From positions 1 through 64,000 of the forward strand of contig JAURVB010013808.1 in the NCBI GenBank assembly GCA_033002965.1: DNA of 64,000 bases, read 5' to 3'. This document shows positions 1-15,980 of this stretch, piece by piece (position 1 is the stretch's first letter; every line of letters starts with the position of its first letter). Below the pieces are notes generated by a model that saw only the letters and a program-made list of their open reading frames with translations, was not told where the DNA came from and ran no database searches. The position numbers and the translations under genes were made by a program. The stretch comes from Piper betle (taxonomy: Eukaryota; Streptophyta; Magnoliopsida; Piperales; Piperaceae).

Positions 1-2129
1 CCCTCGACGTCGCCAACGTTTCCCCCATCGTCCCGACCACCGTCGAGGCCGGCCGGAGCCTCGATCGGAGAACGCCGCCACCGCCGCCCATTTCGACGCC
101 GCCGTCGATCGGCCTCGATCGGAGAACGCCGCCACCGCCGCCCATTTTCGACGCCGCCGTCGACGGCCATCGCCGCCTCGGCTACCCTGTTTGACACCAC
201 CATTGGACCGAGCTCGTCGAGCTGGTGCCGATAGACCCCCTGATTGCCCCGTCCCAAATCATCGCCGGAAAACCGTCGGAATCCGCCGGAAAACCGCCGA
301 CACTCGCTGGAAAACCGCCGGAACCGCCGGAAATTGGATTTGTGGGAAATTCGTCGGATCATCCACCGAACGCACCCGGTCCAATCTGATCGGACTTCGG
401 ACGCCGCTAGGTGCCGAATTCGAGTTTCGAGCCACGAAACGGAAACCCTAGCCGTCGCCGATTTTTGACGACGCGAGGTATAATTTATTTTAATTTAATT
501 ATTTGAAAGTTTTGATTATTAGAATTTGCATGCTATGATTGATGAATTGTGCATTGTAATTACTTATATAAATGTGGATTTGATTTAGAATAAAATATGA
601 AATTTGTGGAATTGTGTGGTGTTAAAAATAGAAGTTATGAAACTAATTAGGGTTATTAGGTAATGATCATGATCTAATGCAAACTAGCCTAAGTAGACTT
701 GCTAGAATTGATATAGGTTGATGTGTGTTGATTAATGCGTGATTGTGTTGATTGTGTGTGTATGCTATAGGATGTGTGATTCATCATGCAGGCGTTAGTT
801 TTTAGCTTGATTGTGTAGGTACGGTGTAGGAGCTCGCCGCCTAGGCGCGTGGACCCGTTTGGAGCTTCTATCAGGTCCGTTTAGGACTCACTTCTAGTTT
901 AACTTCTATACTTTATCGTAATTTATTTTAACAGGTAAGTGGATGTGTTGAGTGGTGGATTTATTGTATCCCACTCCATACAGACCATTTAGTCGCATGA
1001 AATTTCTAGATTAATAACCCTCAAGGATGAGATCGAGTTTGTTTTTGAAAAACTTAGATCTAGATCACAATGCCTTCAAGCCTATTATATTACAATCCCT
1101 CAAGTTGTCTCACAAAGGGCTTTGGATTGGGTGAGCATTTGTCCATTCTTTAGGGATCCTGACAACTCCACCTTTGAGTTCCTTAAACCCGAAGAGGTGT
1201 GGAGGTTTACGGGTACTGCAATGCAACGCATGTCTAGACTTGTGATTTTAAAGGGTATTAAAGGCACATGCCTGAGATTATTCGGCCTTTGTACTCAGGG
1301 CAAGGAGTGATACCGAGGACGTAGAGGGCTGAAAGAACAGAAAATTAATTTTCCCATGTAATAGATAATTTTAAAGTTGCTAAAGAATGAGATGATATAG
1401 AAGGGGATGATGTGAGGGAAGAATAAGAATGTTTTCATTTAAAAGGAGAGTTGGCTTTCTTATGCCAACTTGTTATTAATTATTTCTGGATTGGTAACTC
1501 TCATTACTAACATTTTTTATTATCTATATAGGTGAGAATCTTGAGGACTGAGGAGTAGCAATGTATGATGCACACATGTACCTGCAAATGAAATTGATGA
1601 TGTTGAATGATGAATTGCTGTGAATGACGCGAATTGAATATTTTTCTGTGAATTGATAAAATATTTTGCATGTGATTGAAAATTTTGAATAGAAATGAAC
1701 AGGTTGAGCAATGGAGTCTAAACTCGACTCAGAAAATCTGAAGTGATGATAATTGAAATGTAGAAGGAAAATGTCATGTTTTAGCTGCATTTTTTATTTT
1801 TATCATTATATGTATATACTACTTGCTATTGACAGGGTGGTCTCTATTGCAATTTTAGGGGTGACTATGTTTGTTTTGTTTTAAAAATAGTTTTTTCTTT
1901 AAACTTTTTACTTTGGTTTGTTTTATACCTACTTGCATATCATAGCATGCATTTAGAATCACGATAGTGCCTAAGCATCTCATACATGCATTGAATGCTT
2001 AAATCATCATCTTGAGATGTTGGGGTTTGATTGGAAATGGCTTAATTGAATCAAGTAGATTAGCGAACGGTTCGGTCGCCGATAGTATTTCCGGGTTGGT
2101 TCGCGGGTTAACTGAAACAGGGTGTTACA
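1..2129 (+). mobile_element. Family C LTR, decayed, truncated by window edge
   Basis: This stretch aligns end to end with 29598-31737, the 3' three-quarters of the young family C LTR, and ends with the same terminus (GGGTGTTACA). Shared landmarks are the GC-rich block at 1-480, the GAGCTCGCCGCC segment near 830 and the short reading frame at about 1150-1310. It differs from the young copy by many substitutions and by loss of a stretch near 1110, so it is an older insertion. No tRNA-Met primer site follows the terminus, so it is a 3' LTR or a solo LTR whose 5' end lies outside the window. Confidence 0.85.
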
Positions 2130-3420
2130 ACATAAGCCTCAAAGTTCCAGAACATGATGAGGAGCATACTAGGTACACTAGACTTATTTGGTTGCAGTTG
2201 TGAATATATGTTAGAGTAACATGGGTCGGAAGAGCATACGATTCATGCTACATGAAGAGCTCACGTGAAGATCGAGTGCGTTTTAATTTCTGTTATGGGT
2301 ATGTGGAACAGGTAACCACAACCTTTGGTTTTACACGTGATAAGTTCAGTATCATCATAAGAATAAGTTGCCTAATTCAAGTTTAGAACTAAGTACAAGA
2401 ATCGGTTCATGCATTTAAAAAAAGCACAAACTCTTAATTGCGGTGGGGGTGCACCACTTTTGTAGTTTAGAGTGATCATGTCTACATTGTAAAGTCACCC
2501 TCGAACTTGTTGGGGAGGCGTCGCCTCTCCCATTGCTCGAAGTGCTTATATTGGGAGTTTTTTTAAGTTTAAGAGCCTTCCTATGATAGTATGATCAGTA
2601 TGCACCATGTATGAAAGCCCTACAAGGTTATCGTTTTAAGCCTCATTAAGAGTTGAGATCTGCTTCCATAAAATTTGTATAATAGTATTCAAACAAATAG
2701 TTTTTCAATTATAACATTGCAATTCGTACTGCCCTAGAACCGAAAAATGGGGTATTATACATCCTCTCTCCATTTCTCTTTATATGTTGTCAACTGAGAA
2801 TGACATTGACGATTCGATGGTTGAATTCCTTGTGTTGTAAAAATTGATGTCTCTTTCTTTTTTGGCTTTTATTATGATATGTCTACATATTGTGGTGTCT
2901 ACAATTCAGAAAAAGGGCTTTTCCTAGTAAAGAGAAAAAGTGCGGGTACACACACACTTAGGATTTTCACTTTAAGGTGGCTGAGATTACCTCGGGAATC
3001 GCGTTGCAAATACCGTAGGGGCTAGGATCGACCAGAAAAGGGTTTCAAACACACTACAAGTAAACTACACTCGTGATAAATATAATCCTAAGCCTAACGA
3101 AACTAGACTCAAATAAAAAAATGAGCCAAGATAGTGTACTATTTAGTCGGGCGGTGTCAAGTACTGAGGAAGATTAAGGTTGTGGCTTGCATATACTATG
3201 TCATACATATGGACGTGGCAAAAATAGTCGAGCAAGTAACTTGATCTATGTCAAGACTAAATCGAAATGAAAACTGTAGGGTAAAGAGACCTGTTTGTAC
3301 ATTCCAAGTATTATATTATTTGGTGTTTGGGTTATTAGACCAAAGTGACTCCTTGCTAGATTGTAAAATTGGGTTGGGCATCCTAAAAGTAATTTTATGG
3401 GCCTATTAATTTTTACGACG

Positions 3421-3458
<38 letters not shown>

Positions 3459-3825
3459 TATTAAAAAAGCATTGGAGTATAAGTATGCACAAAGTAGGAA
3501 TTTTAAAATGTTTTTAAATTTCAATGTATTTATAATTATAATATTCGAATTATCGTTTGTTCTTTATTAATACTTATGTAATTTACAATTTTCAAATCCA
3601 TATTTATTTATTTATAGTTATTATTATTAAGAAAAAACATAGAGTATAATTCTATCATTTTTAAAAGTCTTTAAAAAAATAAATTACATTAATAATAAAA
3701 AAATTATTAAAATAAAAACAAAAATGGTTGACAAACATTCATTTTTAACATTCTACACTCATATGCTGACCTAGTAAGAGAAACCAATTCGTTTTCTTTT
3801 AATCATTTGTCAGTCACATTAGATG
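2130..3825. other. Unclassified AT-rich spacer
   Basis: No convincing coding sequence is visible. The part from 2816 to 2910 resembles the leader of the poly(A) polymerase gene at 6925-7000 and the motif near 6029 (TATTGTGGTGCCTACAATT). The end is strongly AT-rich. This looks like old decayed repeat or intergenic DNA. Confidence 0.5.
3421..3460. repeat. (ATT)n microsatellite
   Basis: About twelve consecutive TTA/ATT trinucleotides. The long asparagine run this produces on the minus strand is an artefact of the repeat. Confidence 0.95.
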
Positions 3826-3830
3826 GTAAC

Positions 3831-5915
3831 TGTCACGGGCCTGATTCAAGGACCAAAATTTTTCGCCCTAATCAGTCCGCGCGGCATATTCTCGAACCGA
3901 GAACACCAGCCTAACACCATGAATGCAGTCTTGAAGAGACTACGGAAGCCTGCACGCCAACACCAAACTCGTGTTCGGCCAACCTCAACACCCCTGAGGT
4001 TGCTGCCTTCAACCCTTCGCTCGATCACCCGTGTATTGGCACCGCACCAAACACCAACACAGCACTTCTGGCTATCGACACGCCTTGCCGATAGGCTGTT
4101 CCAGAAGTCAAACAGCACCCCACACAGCACTGCCCGATCGCCCAGCCAGCAACACGCCCTGGGTTCGTGCCGTCTGCCCTTGCTCGTCTCAGCACCAGCC
4201 CACTCTACTGCGTGCCTTGTAAACCTCGACCGCGACCTCGGATACAGAAGTTCCCTGCCTAAAACGACAGCCAACAAGCAAACCACAGATTACGGGAAAA
4301 CACTTCCCAACCTTATATCATTCACCCGATCATAAGGATTTTACAAGCACTCGAATTCTCCTCTCAAGCACTTGCTCGGCTCGTGGACAGCCCCCACAGC
4401 CTCGCCCAATGTACCCACAAATACAATGGCGCACCAGAATTACTCCCCGAGTAACTCTATCCCCGATTGCCAACACCAGCAATCTAACAACGCGTACCTG
4501 GATTCCAGCAAGCCGATGGAGTTCCAGCGCTCACCACGAACACCGGCTGCAGCAACTCCACGCTTCTTTCTCACCAGCCGCACCACGCTGTATTCTCACC
4601 AAGGAAGACGGCTGGAATCTCAGGAACTCTCCTCCTCACCGGACTCGATTCCACTCTTGATTCAGTCCCATGTCTCTCCTTAATCTGGCCTCTCAATCTT
4701 TCGATCTCTCCTCAATCTCCTGATCTCCTGATCTCCAGATCTCTCGAGCAACCAATTCCGGACTCGATCTCTCCTGATCCACCGACCTCCAGAGACTCGA
4801 TCCTCCTCCTCCGAGCGTCCTCCTCTCTGAGTTCCGACTCTGAACTCAAGAGTCTTCTCTTGGATCTGGCTTGATTCCTCCTGAATCACACGCCCCTTTT
4901 TCAGCATAACCCCATGCATATATATATGCACGCCCTTCTGATTTCAAATAACTCCGGATCCTTGCATCCTCATCCACAATGATCTGCAATATCCACCGTA
5001 TCCAGCAACCTAGCAGCACACCACGTCCAGGTTCTTCCCAACGGCCTTGTGGTTATCTTCAGAAGTCTGTTGCAGCATCCACGTCTGGATATGGATCATA
5101 TCTTCCACCAAGATACACCCCCAGCAACGTCCATGGATGTTTATCACAATCCGCCTTGGCTGCACCGCTGGTCCTCCCGTCGCGCCCGCCGGCTCGACCC
5201 CAGCACCGTCCAGACATGGCTCAACCTCCCGCAGCAATTCACCGACCAACTGCCAGCAATGGTCCACCAACATCGCCCTGAACCAGCACCACCGCTCGTG
5301 CATGCCCATGCACTGTCGCGTCCACCAGCGTCTGCCCGCTCGCGCGTCTGCGCGCACACCCGCGCGCGAACAGCAGCGCGCGCCATCGCACGCCCGCGCA
5401 CGCCCGCGCACCTGCGCGCCCGCGCGCTCGCTCGCGCAGCCAGCGCGCCTGTCGCTCCTGTAGCGCGCACGACCCCGCGCACGCCCGCTACAGTGCTCGG
5501 TACAGTTTTCCAGCACGGTTCCGCTATTTTGCTCGGTACTAGCGAATGCTCGGCACCCTACGCTGCGTACTCGGCTCGGTAGCCTGCTCGGTCCACGGTT
5601 GCACCACAACCTCGATATGCCGACCCAAACACCGATCAGCAACAACTTGAGGTTTCTTGACCTGGACTCGGCCACATGCTCGGTACACCAAATACCGACC
5701 CATGTGCCGACACCACTGCTGTAACTCGACGCCATGCTCGATCACACAGCAGCTCGTGCACCTCGGTTTGCAACCTGCAACTCAACACGGGTTAGCCTCC
5801 GTATGTTGTTTCAACCACTCGGATAGCCACCGCTACCCCCATCATGGACGCGGGACACCTAGGGACAACACCTAAACCCTAGTTCCCGGCACGCCCATGA
5901 ATCACGTCTGTGACA
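3831..5915. mobile_element. Solo LTR with TSD GTAAC
   Basis: The 2085-bp unit begins TGTCACGGGC and ends CTGTGACA, so it has TG...CA ends and a short terminal inversion (TGTCAC/GTGACA). The pentamer GTAAC lies immediately outside both ends (3826-3830 and 5916-5920), the mark of an LTR-retroelement integration. Base composition is much richer in C and G than the AT-rich flanks. A CATATATATATGC box near 4918-4930 could be its promoter core, and CGCG-rich low-complexity sequence fills 5330-5490. There is no internal coding domain, so this is a solo LTR left by LTR-LTR recombination. The superfamily cannot be assigned without a relative. The long minus-strand reading frame at 5010-5735 is compositional. 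Confidence 0.85.
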
Positions 5916-5920
5916 GTAAC

Positions 5921-5980
5921 CATGATGGTAACCATTCACATTAGATGGTAACCATTCACATTAGATGGTAATCGTTTAGT
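5921..5980. repeat. Short tandem repeat at the solo LTR target site
   Basis: The motif CACATTAGATGGTAA occurs twice in tandem here (period about 23 bp), and a further copy (CACATTAGATGGTAAC) sits just left of the LTR at 3816-3830. The LTR inserted into one unit of a pre-existing short tandem repeat. Confidence 0.7.
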
Positions 5981-6640
5981 TGGGGAGGGACATTGGTCAT
6001 CAATGTTTGAATGAAAGTGTTGCTATTGTGGTGCCTACAATTGAGATTATCACATATCTTCAACATAAATTAAAATTATTTTTAATATTTGTATACACCT
6101 ATTGTATTCTAAAAATATTTATTATTTTTATTTTAAAATAATTAGTAATAGTTTTTAAAAGTAAAATTTTATATTATTAATATGAATTAATATCAAGTTT
6201 TAAATATACCTCATACATCATAGGGGTTTTGGGCTAGTTTTATTTGTATTAGGCACAAATGAAATGAAGTATATTTTATATTTAACATAAATAAATTTAT
6301 GTGAAATTTTGAATTAATTTATATAAAAATGTATAATTAGAATAAAAAATTATCCTGCATCACACGGATAACCAACTATTTTACTATAAGGTGCTTCTAA
6401 GTTAAAATTTACTAAGTATTTTAAAAGTAAATTTTGAATCTTAATTTTGAGTTTGACATTTGAAATTTTAATTCTCACAAACGGGATGGCTTTTGTAATG
6501 CTAATTTACCATAAACCGTATGATTTTATGAGTAAAAAGAAAAAAGTAATTTAATTAAATAATAATATATTGGCAAACAGATATAATAAAATAAAAATAT
6601 AAAACAAAATTATAAACACAATCTGTAACTTAATTAAAAT
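5981..6640. other. AT-rich intergenic DNA
   Basis: AT-rich sequence with no coding potential, lying upstream of the poly(A) polymerase gene. Nothing recognisable was found in it. Confidence 0.5.
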
Positions 6641-7352
6641 AAAAAATAAATAATTTAATTAAACCGAAGTAATCTAGAGCGGTCAAACACTCGCTCCGTT
6701 GGATAAATAAAAGAAAACATAAAATTCTGGTACTAATCGTCCTTCCACCGCCCACGCCACCACCCGCTCTCCCATCTCTCCCAGCGTTGTCGACTGAGAA
6801 GGCACCGTTGGCGCCTTGCGACGGCTGTGGGAAGTTCGACGATCCTTCTCCCTGCATCTTCTTCTAGGGTTTCCACTCTCTTTTTCTTTTTTTTTATTAT
6901 TGTGGGTGGGTTTTGTTCTTTAGGGATTTGGGGTTGAATTCCTTTTATGTTGTAACAATTGAGGTCTCCTTCTCTTTCCTTTTGATATGATATCTCTCTC
7001 TCTCTATATATATAGTGTGTGTGTGTGTGTGGTGTGTTTGATGAATTTCTATGATGAAGACGCGTGTGAAAATACGATGATTACTGCGACTGCCGACGAA
7101 GAACAATCTGCTCAATTGTTATTGTTTCTTTCATTTTCTTGATTTCTATTTACACACCTCCCCCAATTTTTTAACCTCTAATTTGAATAAAAAGCCGAAG
7201 GAAGGAACAAATCTCTCCAGAAGGTGGAGAAGGGAAGGATTTTTTTGTTGCTGTTGTTTGTAATGCTGGTGGTATGCGAAGTTGGTAGGAAAACGAGCCG
7301 TAATTTATTAGAACTCGTAAACAAAGTTTTGTTCGATTGACGTATTGGCGCA
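6641..7352 (+). promoter_or_regulatory. Probable promoter and 5' leader of the poly(A) polymerase gene
   Basis: Composition changes from AT-rich spacer to a mixed leader-like sequence just before the start codon at 7353. A TATA-like GATAAATAAAAG lies near 6701. A pyrimidine-rich block and a compound microsatellite of CT, TA and TG repeats (about 6992-7030) follow, typical of plant 5' UTRs. The transcription start and any leader intron cannot be fixed from sequence. Confidence 0.35.
6992..7030. repeat. Compound (TC)n(TA)n(TG)n microsatellite
   Basis: Runs of TC, then TA, then TG dinucleotides in the probable leader of the poly(A) polymerase gene. Confidence 0.9.
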
Positions 7353-12038
<4,686 letters not shown>

Positions 12039-12330
12039 ACTTTGCTTATAGGCCAAATGAGAAGGCACATTTTGTTTCTTCAATCGAGAGCTGTGTTTCC
12101 TACCTGAGATTTATGTGTACCAGCCGAAGTGCTAATTTGTGTGATGAGATGGGAGTGTAGGAAACAAATAAGGTTGATAATTATTGTAATATTGTAATAT
12201 ATGCAATGTTAATTATGCATAACCTGTTTTTACGGCACGGATGTGAACAGACATGGACAATGGGGTGTCTGTATCCATGGACACCCCTAGTGACACTATA
12301 CTCTTCAGCACTTTGAAATCTTTTTTATTT
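12039..12330 (+). other. 3' flank of the poly(A) polymerase gene, possible 3' UTR
   Basis: Follows the TAA at 12036-12038. It holds AT-rich stretches resembling plant far-upstream elements (repeated TAATATTGTAATAT around 12187-12200) and an AATAAG near 12167. No defined polyadenylation site can be proven. Confidence 0.35.
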
Positions 12331-13015
12331 TACATGTTATTTTGAATTTTGAACAAAGTGAGATTTATGCATACAGTAGCGGTTGGCACCTCTGAGGGTC
12401 GTTCTGATTGAGAAAGTGTAGATGCATAATAAAGGTTGCCCATAAAGGTTACATAGAAGTGGTCAACACGTCTAGGAGTTGTCCGGAGTTGTTAACATGA
12501 GGTGCACATTGTGGCGGTTCAATATCCCATACAGTTATTTTTAGTGCAGTTGGATGTACGCATATAGAAGTGGTTAACTTGTTTAGGGGGCGTGCGAAGC
12601 TATAAAAGTGGGATACAAACGGTGACACTTAATATCCTACACAGCCGTTTTTTAGTAAAGTTTTATTTACACATGTAAAAGCGGTCAACACGTTTAGGAA
12701 TTGTCTGGAATTGTGAGTGTCCCACACATGGTGACATTACAGTATCCCCAACTCAGCCATTCCTTAGTAAAGTTAGACGTACGTATGAGAAAACAGTTGA
12801 CACATCTGGGAGTTATTTAGAGCTCTGGGGTGGGGGAGGGGTTATTCGGAACTGCGAAAGGTCAGACACATAAAACAACGGTTAACACTTAGCGGTCTTT
12901 AAAATTGAAATATTTTTTGAATTTTGAACCACGTTAGACGTATACATATGAAAGTCTGGAGGTTGTCTAGAGCTGCGAATGTGGGACATATGCAATCGTC
13001 ACACAGTGTTTGACA
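12330..13015. repeat. Degenerate tandem repeat, period about 111-112 bp
   Basis: Units share AGTAAAGTT(A/T), a GCGGTCAACACGT-like core, GGAGTTGTC and TATCCCACACAGCC. Unit starts at about 12543, 12654 and 12766 give periods of 111 and 112 bp, with longer, more decayed units on both sides. An inverted relative lies at about 16.25-16.52 kb. No coding potential was seen. Confidence 0.75.
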
Positions 13016-13947
13016 AATTTTAATTTTTTACAATAGACAAAATAATAGATTTTTTCTTAAGAATGTACATTGATAAATCTTGTCTTTTCTCCTCAGTATA
13101 TGAGAGCGTACCAGCGCGCGGGCGATCTTTCTTCACACAAATTCGGAAACCTTAGGCATGACTGCCGTACTTCAATGCATAATTTTTTTTCCTGTAAAGA
13201 AAGGGTGATCCTTTCTCAATTCTTTATAATTGTCTTTTATTGTTTTTTTAATGTTATAAAGAAATAGAGAGATCGGTGGAGGTAGGGGAACGAGGGGTTA
13301 AAAGTGGTCGAACACGTAACGTGTCTGCTGCTGCCCATTTCGTGGCTACAAAAAAGGAATGAAGCATGTACGGAGACAAAGGTGAAAAAAACAAAAGTAA
13401 CAAGTTCAGCCTATATAAATATGAAAAAGCTAGTTAAGGCAGTAAATTAGGTGGACGAGCTTCTTCATTAGATTAATTCGGTTAGCCGAAGAAAATGGAT
13501 CGAGTATCCATTTCATACAACAAAACATAGTAGTTGTAGACAAGATTCTTCCCTGTATATTTTAGCAAGCTGGTTGGGTCCTTTATCTACCGACCCGTGC
13601 TATCGATGATGCCATTGTTCATGAGGATGGTGAACCTCCTTTGTGAACCTTGTGCGACAATCAACCAAACTCGTGTAGAAATAAACACCAACAACCAAAC
13701 ACGCACCATCTGCAAATTTCAAGTGTTTCCTAATATTAGGCTAGCATTGATAATGCAAGGAATGACATTTATCAATGTTAGGAATGGAATGAATGAACTA
13801 TAGTTGGACGATTCTAACCATTAACAACGAAGGAAGAATGATTCCCGTTTCAAGAACAGAATTACCATTCATAAAACAATTTCCATTGCGAAAACAGAAT
13901 TACCATCAATACCAAAACAAACCAAATGCCACAAAAACCGAATACCT
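13016..13947. other. Unclassified sequence
   Basis: AT-rich to mixed sequence without a supported gene. Nothing recognisable was found. Confidence 0.4.
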
Positions 13948-14192
13948 GAAGTGCTCACCAAGTTGAATTCGGCCAGCAAATCCAACCGGCAACAGCTGAT
14001 CCGCGATGGATCCTCCGTCTTAAACGCCATCTTAACCTTCATCCAACGGCGCTACTAAATCATTGTCGACACACTCCCCGCCAATGCCTTCACGAGGAGG
14101 CTGAAGCCGAGGCTACCCGCGCCTACGAGGTCGCTGCCCAGTGCTTCCACGTCAACGACGCTGCCTCCAACTTCCGAACCATCCAAGCCCAG
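13948..14192 (+). pseudogene. Broken coding fragment of unknown origin
   Basis: A GC-richer stretch with clear coding character. It starts EVLTKLNSASKSNRQQLIRD, continues through an RRY that meets a stop at about 14056, then IIVDTLPANAF, and after a one-base frameshift resumes as EAEATRAYEVAAQCFHVND and FRTIQAQ before a stop at 14193. The stop and frameshift make it a pseudogene or captured exon fragment. It has no visible intron and sits directly beside the hAT-like element. The family is not recognised. Confidence 0.45.
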
Positions 14193-14984
14193 TGAAAACC
14201 CACTCGAGGAGTGGACTGCTCCCCATTTTGCAACTACCCCCAACGTGGCTATTGGGTAGATACAAAATAGGAACCTTCCCGTTCACAACCCCTCCCCTAG
14301 GGGCGGGCGCGGACGTCCGAATTTGTCCGTCCGACCGAAGTCCGAAGTATGTCCGACCGAATTTGACCGACCGAATCTGACCGAATTAAAACAACCAAAC
14401 ATGGACATTTCTTTGTCCGACCGAACGACTGACCGAGTGTCCGATATTTTATATCAATAATATAATATCTTCAATATTTGTAAAGCTAATATTATAATTT
14501 ATGAAAATTTTAAAATATAATATACAGTAAAATTTATTAAGTTTATACATAAAATTTGATATTTAATATCTAAAATAACAAAAATGACATACATAGAAAA
14601 GATAAAAGTCATTCTTACATTTAAGAATTTAGAGCTATACCTTCATATTAATAATTATATCAAACCACTTATAATTTAATTAGCATGTTCTCAATTTTTA
14701 AAGTCAAACAAAAATAGTCAATGTATAAAAACTTTAAAATAATCATTGACATCAAAATATACTCTAATATTACATATACTTCAAAGATAAAATATTTTAA
14801 TAGTTAATTCTTCATCCAATATAACTCACCTCAAATGAAAAATACAAAAAAATTAATTATTCATGTTTTTTGTCTTCTTCATTTTGAAATTAAGACATTT
14901 TCTTCAATATTTTTCCATAAATAAATAGTTTCATAACTTTCAATTCCCTCTATAAACCCGTGTCCTAAGTTAGGATTTATAGTC

Positions 14985-15360
14985 CGAACCGATCGATTCG
15001 ACCGTTATTTTTGAGTCGAATAGAATTATTTTAGGCCAAATAATACATTAAGACGTCTTATAGGGTAGAATTATTAGTTATACATCATTTAGATGTTGTG
15101 GTCTTTATTTTATTTTATGGGATTTTTCCTGATATTTTTGGATTTTTTGAAGATTTTATTCTGAGTTAGGATTTATTGTTGACTCGTGCCGGTATCGAGT
15201 CAAGTCTTATTTACGAGTTTGCCACCGATCATCTTCTCCCAAAACCCCCAAACCCTAGCGGTCGTCGCCGCCGCCATCCCGCCACCGATCGACGCCGCCC
15301 GCCCAGCCGTACCGTCGCCGTGACACTCTCGACCACCACCAGCCACCGACGAGTCACCGC
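14985..15360 (+). mobile_element. Family C LTR fragment inside the hAT-like element
   Basis: Aligns with 27040-27400 and 29110-29470 of the young family C LTRs. Shared order: the TTTTAGGCC(A/G)AATAA segment, the TTATTAGTTATA segment, GACTCG...ATCGAGTCAA, TTTACGA and the start of the GC-rich CGCCGCCG block. It is clearly diverged from the young copies. Confidence 0.7.
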
Positions 15361-15369
15361 GACGCCGGT

Positions 15370-15790
15370 GGCAGGCGCCAGCGGCGGGCGGCGGAGGCAG
15401 GGGCGTCTGAGGGCGGGCGGGCAGGCGGAGGGCGGAGGCAGGCGCGGCGGAGGGGTTTCGCTGCGCGCAGAGACCGGCGGAGGCAGCGGGGCGACGAGCA
15501 GGGCTGTGGCGACGGCGCGCAGGACCGGCGGAGGCGACGAGCAGGGTGGCAGAGGCGACGAGCAGGGCGGCAGAGGCGACGAGCAGGGCGGCGGAGGGGT
15601 CTCGCTGCACCCGCAGGGCCGGCGGAGGCAGCAGGGCGATGAGCAGGGCGGCGGCGGCGACGCACAGGGCGGCGAGGCGACGAGTAGGGCGGCAGAGGCG
15701 ACGGCGCGTAGGGCGGCAGAGACGACGAGCAGGGCGGCGGCGGAAGGCGGCGGCAAGAGGCGGCGGCGGAGGGCGGCGGCGGCTCCCTGT
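15370..15790. repeat. GC-rich block with 21-bp tandem repeat
   Basis: Dense GGCGGAGGC/GACGAGCAGGGCGGC repetition, with three near-perfect 21-bp units at 15535-15597. Long open frames on both strands follow from the lack of AT and do not indicate a protein. Confidence 0.75.
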
Positions 15791-15980
15791 GAACGTGTAT
15801 CTAGGTTAGGGTTTAGAAATTTTGGTTTGATTCGGACCGTCCACGGACATTGTTCGGGCCCGACGGACAAGTCGGACATTAACTTGGTCGGACAAATTTT
15901 GTCAGATAAAATTTCGGACAAACGCGGACAATATCTCGTCCGACGTCCGTCCGACCGATGCCCACCCCTACTCCCTCCCC

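Larger units (their letters stand above)
14298..15970. mobile_element. Non-autonomous hAT-like DNA transposon
   Basis: The ends are imperfect inverted repeats: TAGGGGCGGGC on the left, and GCCCACCCCTA on the right, whose complement is TAGGGGTGGGC. Both arms continue into subterminal sequence rich in repeated GTCCGACCGA-type motifs (14310-14440 and 15830-15960). The octamer CCCTCCCC lies directly left (14290-14297) and two bases beyond the right end (15973-15980), fitting the 8-bp TSD of hAT elements, although the site is C-rich so chance is possible. The interior holds AT-rich sequence, a family C LTR fragment and a GC-rich repetitive block. No transposase was found. The reading frame at 15176-16009 lies across repeats and is not a gene. 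Confidence 0.6.

Noticed and set aside
5010..5735. 241-residue minus-strand frame in the solo LTR
   Set aside because: It lies wholly inside the LTR, overlaps other open frames, is Arg/Ala-rich from CGCG repeats and shows no domain.
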